Position numbers and translations under genes: made by a program. Shown piece after piece: positions 57,107 to 64,000 of a stretch of DNA of 64,000 nucleotides (its first letter is position 1; every line of letters starts with the position of its first letter). The stretch is taken from NCBI RefSeq assembly GCF_026262505.1, contig NC_067204.1, forward strand, positions 6,233,797 through 6,297,796. Reading direction: 5' to 3'. The notes under the pieces were generated by a model. It saw only the letters and a program-made list of their open reading frames with translations, was not told the DNA's origin and searched no databases. The DNA is from Trichomonas vaginalis G3. Its lineage: Eukaryota > Parabasalia > Trichomonadida > Trichomonadidae.

Positions 57107-57469
57107 CTAATGTCCGCCTAGTCTCTTACGTTTCCTGTTGAGTTCCATAGCATTCTTTAACTGGAGCTCATACATTCTGTTTCTCCTCTGGTAGAAAAAC
57201 ATATTCTGGGTCAACTCCTGTGTTCGCGTCATCTGCATAAAGTTGTTTATATCCCACTTCAGGGTTTGTATAAAACTCTTTCCATCTCATATTTGCATAC
57301 CATGGTGGCAAACCTAACGCAGCGTCATTTGACATGGCAGTTTGCATTTGTACATCTGTTGGCACTTGACCATAGTTTGCCATTGCAGTTTGTATTCTAA
57401 CTTCATTTGGAATATTCTCTGGTTTGGTTGTCCAGGTTGCTGTGCATTCGCTAAGTTCTGTGCGTCCAT
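57107..57469 (-). pseudogene. 120-aa Polinton protein, broken copy
   Basis: Counterpart of the open gene at 12395-12757; ENIPNEVRIQTAMANYGQVP and MRWKEFYTNPEVGYKQLY are unchanged. Broken, with about two breaks. Confidence 0.5.
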
Positions 57470-57492
57470 TTAATATTAGATAAAAATATCTC

Positions 57493-57624
57493 TTACGAGT
57501 ACATATACTGAACATTTGCAGGCATTGGTTCATCTTCATATTCTCTGTACTTTTCTGCCACGTCAAATAAATAAATGACACAATGGAAAAAACCTAAAAC
57601 AAGTAGTCCTATTTCAAACCACAT
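57493..57624 (-). CDS. Small membrane protein, 43 aa
   Basis: Open and equal in length to 12781-12912: one membrane helix after MWFEIGLLV and a charged tail. Its start overlaps the end of the methylase gene by 16 bases. Preservation in both copies while neighbours are broken supports a real product. Confidence 0.5.
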   Translation of the reverse strand: MWFEIGLLVLGFFHCVIYLFDVAEKYREYEDEPMPANVQYMYS

Positions 57625-58428
57625 TTACTTACTAATAAAATTTCTTTGTTATGACACTTTCTCCAGTTTATAGGACCTCTCTCATATTCTATCTTATCGT
57701 ATCTAAACTCATAGTCATGTATGTCCTCTAACCATCTCATGACACTTTCCAAACCACTTTTATCGGATGTAAAGTAAAAGCATGGATGGTTTATGTAAAA
57801 CGTCTAAAGTTTCTAAAGAGTCTCTCAAAGTCCAGTCTACTTGGTATTGAAAATCCCATGTGTTAAAGAACGGCGGGTCTACTATAAAGAAAACATTTTC
57901 CTTGTCTTTATATTTTTCATACAAATCTGTCCAATGACATCTCACAAACTCTATACCCTCAATATATTTTTCTATGTCCTCTTTGAAAACATTTGTATAG
58001 TTAAGATATAAAACTTTTGACATAAGTGTTTCAATGTCATGAACTCTTATAGCACCACTATATAATAGTCTAGCAGATATACTATCCCAGTCAATATACT
58101 CTGCCTTTTTCAAAACCTCTCTGACAGTATTTTTCTTATCTAATGGTATACGTTCCATCTTACCTATAGGTATCTTTTCTTTTAACTCACTCAATATTTT
58201 GTTTGTGTCTGGTATATGTTTGAGACGGTCCATATAGTTGTCGAAGTCATTGCATATAATCTTTGAGTCTGGGAATATTGTATGGCACAAATGGGATATA
58301 TAGAAACTTCCACCGAACAAGTCTACAAATGTTAGACCATTCGGTAGTTTCTTAAGTTCTCTCAATAGAATATCTTTACATCTACTCTTATTTCCAAAGA
58401 AGGGTAACGGTGGTTTTGTAAAATTCAT
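57609..58428 (-). pseudogene. DNA adenine methyltransferase (Dam/D12 class), broken copy
   Basis: The start MNFTKPPLPFFGNKSRCKDI, FVDLFGGSF and FIVDPPFFNTWDF are as in the open copy at 12897-13715. It looks broken about once, near the 3' end. An open frame from the split host gene runs through the T-tract and terminal repeat into this gene. Confidence 0.75.
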
Positions 58429-58598
58429 TTTATATATATATAATAAAAATGTTTTTACCTGAAAAGTGACAGAAAAGTGACAAAACATGAAAACATATAT
58501 ATTTTGTGAAAAGCTCCTGGAAGACCCGTATATAAGAACTTCATTTATACTAAACATCTTCGGGGCTAGAGGGCACGAAGTGCCTGGAAGCCCCACTA

Positions 58599-58656
<58 letters not shown>
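58429..58656. repeat. Right terminal repeat of Polinton copy 2
   Basis: After the methylase start come ACTTCATTTATACTAAACAT, CTTCGGGGCTAGAGGG, the hairpin GGCAC-GAA-GTGCC, TGGAAGCCCCACTACC and a run of 56 T residues up to the TSD. It is the inverse of the left end for the outer part only; the CGGCTGGTCGGCTGGGG part found in copy 1 and at the left end is absent. Confidence 0.85.

Positions 58657-58661
<5 letters not shown>
58657..58661. repeat. Right target-site duplication ACAAA
   Basis: Matches 34115-34119 and marks the border of the element. On the host-gene strand it reads TTTGT and forms part of an ATT TGT codon pair shared by both halves. Confidence 0.8.
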
Positions 58662-58662
<1 letters not shown>

Positions 58663-59166
58663 CTCATATAAATTATTTACAAGGATATCTGCGATACCTT
58701 CATTTTCAAGTTTCTCAGTCGTATATTTCATAAGGTATTTTAAAAGAATAATAGCATTTTCTTTTTCAATGTCGTCATGTGGATTAACAATGATGTCAAG
58801 TAAAATCATGATATTTTCGTCGCTTGATAATTTATTTTTAGGATTAAATGCTGTAAATGTATTGCTCGCTCCATGTGATAATATATAAATTGTAATATCT
58901 CGTATTTGTGGCTGTTGTATCCATATTTCTTTTTCTTTTAGAAATTGCCATAATAATTCAGCTTGAGCAGATCCAAAACACGCGGATGTATACTGTCTCC
59001 ACTCATCATTGACAATATTAATGATCCTTTGCAAATTTTCCAAGATAATTTCAGGTCGATGGTGAAAGTTTAGCAATATATGAAGGAAGAGATTTGAAAC
59101 TCTTGCTCTTATTCAGGAAAATTGATAAAAGCGATTGTGCTCATCCTGATCGTATGGTTTTGGCAT
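58657..59166 (-). pseudogene. HEAT/ARM-like host gene, 5' half, split by Polinton copy 2
   Basis: The gene starts at ATG 59164-59166 (MPKPYDQDEHNRFYQFS), 11 bases after an Inr-type TCATTTG. An in-frame TGA follows at codon 18 (59113-59115), and then the frame is open: RARVSNLFLHILLNFHHRPE, ELLWQFLKEKEIWIQQPQIR and more paired helices up to the element. Besides the insertion, the gene therefore has an early stop, so it was dead on at least two counts, or the stop is a sequencing error. The helix pattern matches the 3' half at 33344-34119; the family is HEAT/ARM-like, not closer named. Confidence 0.75.
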
Positions 59167-59170
59167 TGAT

Positions 59171-59177
59171 CAAATGA
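59171..59177 (-). promoter_or_regulatory. Inr-type start of the split host gene
   Basis: On the minus strand TCATTTG stands 4-10 bases before the ATG at 59166, in line with the short leaders of trichomonad genes. It supports the upstream ATG as the true start despite the early stop. Confidence 0.45.
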
Positions 59178-59895
59178 ATGGAATTTGGAAAAATTAATTT
59201 TTTATTTTTCCAGAAAAAAATTTCAGGGACTACTGTATTTTTTGAGAGACTCAGAAAAATTGAGAGACAAATTGTGATTTATCGTTTTCCCCACAAATAT
59301 TTTGCCACCCCTCAGATTGATATTTTTCGATTCTCACCAATATACACATCTTTTTCTATGATGCTTTAGCGTCCTAAATAAACGTTTATATCATAATTTA
59401 AAAAAGAAAATTCATAAATTGAAAGTTTTACTTTCTTATTTCAAAATGTGAGTAAGCTTATGAATTTATCGTTCCCCATTACGTAATGGTGACTAAGATT
59501 TTGCTTGAATTTTCAGTCTTCAGAATTAATTTTGTAAATATTAATATAAATTCTTTCTTTAGTTTGTCAATCGGTAACAAACATATGAATTAACATCAGA
59601 ATAGTTTTTCTTAAAATAAACTTATTGATCACATTTTTGATTCCATCTGCAATTGGCTCAAGCATACATAGTTAAATAGCATCAAATTTTGAACATTGCA
59701 TGGATTTTTATGAGTCTCAAAAGGCAGTAAAGTCTGATCTTTGATTGTTTTGATTTCTTCAACAATTTCAATAGTTTTTTTTTGTCTTGAGTAATAATAC
59801 ACATATGAGAACTCGTGGATGGGTTGGAACATATTTTGTTGAACTTTTTAAAATTGCAAAAGTGTCAAAAAATTTTGGAAACAATTCCATAAAAA
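59178..59895. other. AT-rich host spacer
   Basis: Upstream regions of the split gene and the RING gene. A 67-codon minus-strand frame (59629-59832) has some coding character (RQKKTIEIVEEIKTIKDQTL) but no family or neighbour support. No repeat recognised. Confidence 0.4.
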
Positions 59896-60747
59896 ATGTT
59901 TGAGAGAGAGACGGATGCCGTTTGTTTTAAGATTTCTCTCTTGTATTCAGTTTTAATAGCTATTATTGGATGCTATATTATCATAGAAGGATACACTGGA
60001 ATAGCTTGTATTCTAATCATAATCTTGTATCAGCGAAGAGTTGAAAAGCTTAAAAGGAAAATAGCCGAAACAGCAAAAGGAATTATAAAGTATCCTTCTC
60101 TCTTTGATATGTTAGATTCATTTATGATCCTTGAATTTGCTTCTCTAGTTTGGGGTTGGTTTTTACTTATTTATTATACATATATCCATTTTAACACCTT
60201 TTCTTTTCTTGACGGTCTTAGAGCTTCATTATTATTTTCATTCTTATGTTTCTTCATGTTAGTCATGATTCAACAGATATATATTTCATTTTTGTTCACA
60301 GCTAGCATTGGGAACGGTTTCTTTTTATTTTCGATTTTGCCTAGATTTGTTTCAGCGACAAGAACAGTTTGTACAACTTTCTTTTGGATTGTAGCACTTA
60401 ACCATTTCGAGTTTTATTCGCCGCTTTTGCTTGAAATCGCTTATATTATCTTTAAAGGCTGTTTCTTTATATATTGGATCTACGAAGCAACAGCTCTTCT
60501 CACGTCAAAAGATTTTCCAGAAGAATTCAAAACAAATGAATGCACACAACCTTTCCAATGCCCTGTTTGTTTGGAAAACGTCAAATTCTATATAACCTTA
60601 CCATGCTCCCACAGTTTCTGTTTGACATGCTTCCTTAGATGGGGTGCACAAGTCTTGAATTGCCCGATGTGCAGACATAAGTTCACTTCATGGATTCACC
60701 AAGTTGACTTTACGCCATATAACTGGCTTCCTTTTGTTATTTTCTAA
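59896..60747 (+). CDS. Multi-pass membrane RING-finger E3 ligase
   Basis: Four to six hydrophobic segments fill residues about 10-205 (for example ISLLYSVLIAIIGCYIIIEG, LLFSFLCFFMLVMIQQIYIS). A cytosolic C-terminal RING follows at about 220-265: CPVCLENVKFYITLPCSHSF, CLTCFLRWG, CPMC, a C3HC4 pattern. RINGs of this type pass ubiquitin from an E2 to substrates; the membrane part suggests ER or endosomal location, as in ER-associated degradation ligases. Single gene, no close partner. The family beyond membrane RING is not clear. Confidence 0.8.
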   Translation: MFERETDAVCFKISLLYSVLIAIIGCYIIIEGYTGIACILIIILYQRRVEKLKRKIAETAKGIIKYPSLFDMLDSFMILEFASLVWGWFLLIYYTYIHFNTFSFLDGLRASLLFSFLCFFMLVMIQQIYISFLFTASIGNGFFLFSILPRFVSATRTVCTTFFWIVALNHFEFYSPLLLEIAYIIFKGCFFIYWIYEATALLTSKDFPEEFKTNECTQPFQCPVCLENVKFYITLPCSHSFCLTCFLRWGAQVLNCPMCRHKFTSWIHQVDFTPYNWLPFVIF

Positions 60748-61187
60748 AATTGATTGTTTTTTTATATTTATTATTATCATTTTGTTTAATCATGAATAAA
60801 TCTCTTATTTATACATAAACAACTATCGAAAAATCATTGGTCTATGAAAGATATAGTTTAAGACCGATAAATTGGGAACTCTTACGATCAAATTCTTTAT
60901 GAAATAAAATCTTATATATATAGTCGTATAGCTTGATAGAAAATATTTGTTCACACAAGGAATGGGTATGTTTTATCATCTCAAAACGTTTGTTCGATGA
61001 CATACCAAATCAAATATAACAAAATTCTATGATAATGGGTTCGTTTCATACAAAATTGCACAGACATATATATGTCTTGTAGAAAAATAGCCATCAAATT
61101 TCAATAGTTAAGTTAGATCTCTATTCTATGATCCAAAACAGAGCAAAATAAAAAAATTCGCTGTGAAACAAAAAATTCTCGATTGTC
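60748..61187. other. AT-rich spacer upstream of the PDI gene
   Basis: No gene or repeat recognised; the PDI promoter motif lies just right of it. Confidence 0.45.
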
Positions 61188-61190
61188 ATG

Positions 61191-61197
61191 TCACTTT
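61191..61197 (+). promoter_or_regulatory. Inr element of the PDI gene
   Basis: TCACTTT is a perfect match to the trichomonad Inr pattern TCA-Y-W-Y-T. With A at 61193 as +1 it leaves a 19-base leader to the ATG at 61212, which decides that start over the ATG at 61188. Confidence 0.6.
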
Positions 61198-61211
61198 TGA
61201 TTTTGACAAAA

Positions 61212-62810
61212 ATGATATTTCTGTTTTCTATCTTAAGCTTATCTGTTTTTGTTCCATTATCAAAGACATATTCAGCTTCGATTCAAACATTATCACTTGA
61301 TGAGGTCAAATCAAACTCACAACTTACACATTTGACTCATTTCGCATTATTTATCAACGAGAAGAGCAAACAGCGCAAGAATTTAACTCAAAAAGTTGAT
61401 CAAGCATCTATCCTTCATGATAATGTAGTTTTCAGCTATCTTACTGAAAAATCAATTGAAAATTACACAAAAGAACTTGAATATTCTCCCCATTTATTCT
61501 TGGTCGTTAAGGAAGGAAATGTAGAGAATGTTTTCCCAATCAATGATGAAGAAGAGAGCATTTTCCCAATGTTTGATTTCTTTTCAGAAACTAAGCATCA
61601 TTTGTTCACAGAAGAGACAGAACTTCTTGAATATCTTGGAAAAGCCCCATTTTCCATCATTACAACACAAGAAAACTTTGAGCGAGCTCAGCAAATTCAA
61701 AAGGATGTTGCTGCACAAATGGGCTACGTAGAATTGCTTCTTACAACTCAGCAGATCTTAGCTACAGTTGCTGAGAACCAAACAGCCATTTTTGGCCTTT
61801 ACAGAAGAGAAGATGGTTTTATTGTAAATATAATCGACGACATTGAAGAAATTTACCAAGCAACATATCCAGTTTACAGAATGTTACGAAAGGATGACCT
61901 CGAAACCGAGGCCCAGCCAATTTTCGCCATAGCTCCAGGCGAATTAACCGAAATTGTCCAAGAACTCCTTATAGAACTTGGCGCATCATTCCCAGAGATC
62001 GTTGTTGGCTACGCCACACAAGAAATCATGACCACCCTCTCAAAAACAGCTCCAATTCTCGATACAAAGATTAAAATCGCATTTACCAACCCAAGAGAGC
62101 TTTACTACTACAACATTTCGGGATTATACCCAACAGAACTCCTCGAAAATGACTTCAATGCCGATGAATTCTACAGAATTACGAAAGATCTCTTCGAAAG
62201 AGCTGTTAACGGCGAAATTGTTCCAGAATACCAGAGCGAAGATATTCCAGAATACGATGAAGTATTCCAGAAAGTTGTAGGAAAGAATTATCTCGATTTT
62301 ATTTCAAATACAACTTCCGAATCTTTGATTTTGTACATGAAACCAACATGCCCGCACTGCAGAGCCATCATGCCAGTTATTACAGAGTTGGCAACAGCTT
62401 TACATGATGCAAAAGCCAACATCAGAGTTGGATACATCGACATTTCGAGAAATGGCTGCTCTGAAGGATTTCCAAGCATGAGAGGTGTTCCAACATTATA
62501 TTTGTTCAAGGATGGCGGCAAGAACAAGACACAACTCTACTGCCAGAGAACAAAGGACGAATACATCAGAAATCTCAAGATCATTTCCGACCAAAAGATC
62601 GATATTGAGACAGTAATGCCTGATTCAACAGAGTTGGCCAACCATCTCTTGACAATCATCATGTCCCTCGATGAAGAAAACCCTGTTCCTGACGAAGAGA
62701 AAGAAGCTTTCCAGAACTACTTGGAGAGAGAATCAAACTTGCTGCAATCAATGTCTAACTCAACAGAAACAAATGAAACTCAACAAAATGATGAGAAACA
62801 AGAATTATAA
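61212..62810 (+). CDS. Protein disulfide isomerase-like protein
   Basis: I start at ATG 61212, giving a clean signal peptide MIFLFSILSLSVFVPLSKTY; an ATG 24 bases upstream would lie before the Inr. Several thioredoxin-like domains follow. Only the last has an active site (YMKPTCPHCRAIMPVITELA at about 375-395, CPHC, with the cis-proline region RGVPTLYLF), while the earlier domains lack CxxC. PDIs form and reshuffle disulfides in the ER. The tail ends DEKQEL; KQEL may act as a KDEL-type retrieval signal. One CxxC instead of two is common in protist PDIs. Confidence 0.8.
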   Translation: MIFLFSILSLSVFVPLSKTYSASIQTLSLDEVKSNSQLTHLTHFALFINEKSKQRKNLTQKVDQASILHDNVVFSYLTEKSIENYTKELEYSPHLFLVVKEGNVENVFPINDEEESIFPMFDFFSETKHHLFTEETELLEYLGKAPFSIITTQENFERAQQIQKDVAAQMGYVELLLTTQQILATVAENQTAIFGLYRREDGFIVNIIDDIEEIYQATYPVYRMLRKDDLETEAQPIFAIAPGELTEIVQELLIELGASFPEIVVGYATQEIMTTLSKTAPILDTKIKIAFTNPRELYYYNISGLYPTELLENDFNADEFYRITKDLFERAVNGEIVPEYQSEDIPEYDEVFQKVVGKNYLDFISNTTSESLILYMKPTCPHCRAIMPVITELATALHDAKANIRVGYIDISRNGCSEGFPSMRGVPTLYLFKDGGKNKTQLYCQRTKDEYIRNLKIISDQKIDIETVMPDSTELANHLLTIIMSLDEENPVPDEEKEAFQNYLERESNLLQSMSNSTETNETQQNDEKQEL

Positions 62811-62826
62811 AAAAGTAATTTTTTTA

Positions 62827-62948
62827 GGCTGCACTTACGCCCATCTGACTTTAATTCAAATTTTTAACAACTGACGTGAAGCGCTTCATTGAAATTTAAC
62901 CTTAAACATCTGAATTGAATGCCCTGTCATAGGGGTGTAAGTGCACCC
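62827..62948. mobile_element. MITE-like TIR element, 122 bp, TTA-flanked
   Basis: Ends GGCTGCACTTACGCCCATC and GGGGTGTAAGTGCACCC are imperfect inverted repeats of about 22 bp, flanked by TTA (62824-62826 and 62949-62951). There is no coding capacity. Its ends resemble those of the 141-bp element at 2001-2141. A three-base TTA duplication fits PIF/Harbinger-type insertion. Confidence 0.6.
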
Positions 62949-62951
62949 TTA

Positions 62952-63624
62952 ATTAATTAATCAACTCTTTTTAATGAAGATATCACTATCTATTCCTCAT
63001 AAAACTATTACATCCTTTCTTTTTTGTCTGTTTATAGCATTCAAAGTGATTGATTATTCACCCATTACTTGCTAATTTGAATTAAAGTTCCTCGCATATT
63101 ACCTATAAATTTTGATAACAAAATATTAGGAGACTTTGGGCCTCTCTATCTTGCCATCAGAAGACTTTAAGAGAAAACAGTATATAGCAATATGCACTCA
63201 CATAGATTGGTTCGTATTGCGAATATAGTTTTATTGAATGAATGCAATTATCTATCCTTGTACAAAGTAATTTTTGAGCCCACAATACTTGTTCATGTGG
63301 AACTTAAAGAGTATTTTTCTTCTTGAACAAATGCTTACACGATGAAGTATATATATAGAAAATGACAATTTCTCATTCAAATAGATAAGAAATTGATATT
63401 TGATATTTCTTCTTTTTCATTCATATTGATCAAAAATTATCTTAGTGTTCATGAAATTAGAGTAAGTTTTGCAATAATCACAAAACAAAATTAAATAAAA
63501 TATTCAATTTTTAAATATTTTGAGAAAAGAATAGAAAAAGAAAGTAAAATTGTATACAAGTAGAGAATTTAAATGAACTAATTATAGATTCAATTGAATC
63601 CATTTCTATATTTATGTTGGAAAT
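62952..63624. other. AT-rich host spacer
   Basis: Intergenic region between the MITE and the 3' end of the ornithine decarboxylase gene. Nothing further recognised. Confidence 0.45.
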
Positions 63625-64000
63625 TTACTCTTCATCTTCTTCGTTGATGTGGAAGACTTTGTGGTGTGGGAATCCGTTGAAGAATGATGTTGGAGAGTAA
63701 GTGTAAGCGCCGAACTTCTCGATTGTAAGGTAATCACCAACTTCGAGTCTTGGCCATAAGAGTTCTTCGTAGACGAGGTCAGCGGAGTCGCATGTTTGTC
63801 CCCAAAGTGTTGTCTTGACTCTTTCGCCGTCAGCAGCTCCTTCTGTTCTGATTAAGAAGTGTGGCTCAGCGTGGTCGTAGTTGAGAGCGTTGAAAGCGCC
63901 GTAGATACCTTCTGCCATGAAGACAGACTGTTCTTCACCATCTTCGTGGTGGTCCTTGACGGAGATGACTGGAATAACAAGATCCATGAAATCAGAAGCA
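63625..64000 (-). CDS. Ornithine decarboxylase, C-terminal part (runs off the window)
   Basis: The visible 124 codons hold the C-terminal signature of group IV decarboxylases: EGIYGAFNALNYDHAEP, then TTLWGQTCDSADLVYEELLW with the conserved cysteine of the (W/F)GxTCD motif, and LEVGDYLTIEKFGAYTYSPT. ODC makes putrescine from ornithine and is known as a main polyamine step in trichomonads. The frame is open to the right edge, so start and PLP-binding domain lie outside. A related arginine or lysine decarboxylase of the same fold cannot be excluded. Confidence 0.85.
   Translation of the reverse strand, partial: ASDFMDLVIPVISVKDHHEDGEEQSVFMAEGIYGAFNALNYDHAEPHFLIRTEGAADGERVKTTLWGQTCDSADLVYEELLWPRLEVGDYLTIEKFGAYTYSPTSFFNGFPHHKVFHINEEDEE

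Larger units (their letters stand above)
34120..58656. mobile_element. Polinton/Maverick copy 2, end to end, 24.5 kb
   Basis: Both ends are present: an A-tract plus GGGGCTTCCAGGCACTTCGT on the left and its inverse plus a T-tract on the right, with the TSD ACAAA. Content from left: repeat arm, 961-aa protein, major capsid, minor capsid, SF3 helicase, packaging ATPase, accessory cassette, iteron region, polymerase B, integrase, fibre-like protein, small virion-type genes, Dam methylase. I did not recognise the adenovirus-type protease usual in Polintons. The virion block is largely open, while the helicase and the right half carry about a dozen or more breaks. The clean TSD and near-identity to copy 1 point to a young insertion. 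Confidence 0.92.

Noticed and set aside
59629-59832. 67-codon minus-strand frame
   Set aside because: No supporting motif or neighbour; could be a gene scrap.
1-64000. rRNA, tRNA or bacterial insert
   Set aside because: No cloverleaf, rRNA block or bacterial-type gene cluster was seen; phage-like fibre and KilA-N genes belong to the Polintons.

Overview
The window looks like Trichomonas vaginalis or a close parabasalid relative. It is AT-rich DNA with intronless eukaryotic genes (20S proteasome alpha subunit, Mps1-type kinase, nicastrin, Fes1/HspBP1, SP-RING SUMO ligase, PDI, ornithine decarboxylase). Some starts carry a short Inr-type motif (TCA-Y-W-Y-T) a few bases upstream, and there are two Polinton/Maverick copies of the kind that fill this genome. 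No rRNA, tRNA or CRISPR array was recognised. Names come from motif recognition by eye; no database search was run.

Layout. (1) 1-14029 is the right-hand part of Polinton copy 1; its left end lies outside the window. It holds KilA-N genes, an HNH nuclease, a protein-primed DNA polymerase B, a retrovirus-type integrase, a phage-tail-fibre-like protein, small structural-looking genes and a Dam-type adenine methylase, and ends in a terminal repeat. (2) 14030-34119 is host DNA: a four-hairpin cluster, a coiled-coil gene, an IRE1-like pseudogene, a 1.27 kb TIR transposon, an unknown gene, a UBL plus SP-RING locus, an Mps1-like kinase, proteasome alpha, Fes1/HspBP1, nicastrin, a long coiled-coil protein, and the 3' half of a HEAT/ARM-like gene. 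(3) 34120-58656 is Polinton copy 2, complete end to end (24.5 kb, TSD ACAAA), inserted into that HEAT/ARM-like gene. Its left half carries the virion block (961-aa coiled-coil/repeat protein, major capsid, penton-like minor capsid, broken SF3 helicase, packaging ATPase). Its middle holds accessory genes, and its right half repeats copy 1 gene for gene. (4) 58657-64000 is host DNA: the 5' half of the split gene, a membrane RING protein, PDI, a MITE and the C-terminal part of ornithine decarboxylase.

How the element genes fit together. Polymerase B and a helicase would replicate the linear element by protein priming, and the integrase would insert it. The double-jelly-roll capsid, penton-like protein and A32/FtsK-like ATPase would build and fill a particle, and the fibre-like protein would be a surface appendage. 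KilA-N, HNH and Dam genes are accessory. Both copies are fossils with a dozen or more breaks each, but their near-identity and the clean TSD suggest recent activity.

The most unusual signal is a set of eleven short palindromic modules inside the two Polintons. Each is exactly 48 nt (or 36 nt) long, with a fixed 8-8-12-12-8 plan. They fall into three sequence families whose arms change together so that pairing is kept. They sit as plus,plus-cargo-minus,minus frames around accessory genes and KilA-N scraps, which suggests a structure-recognised cassette boundary or a co-diversifying binding site.
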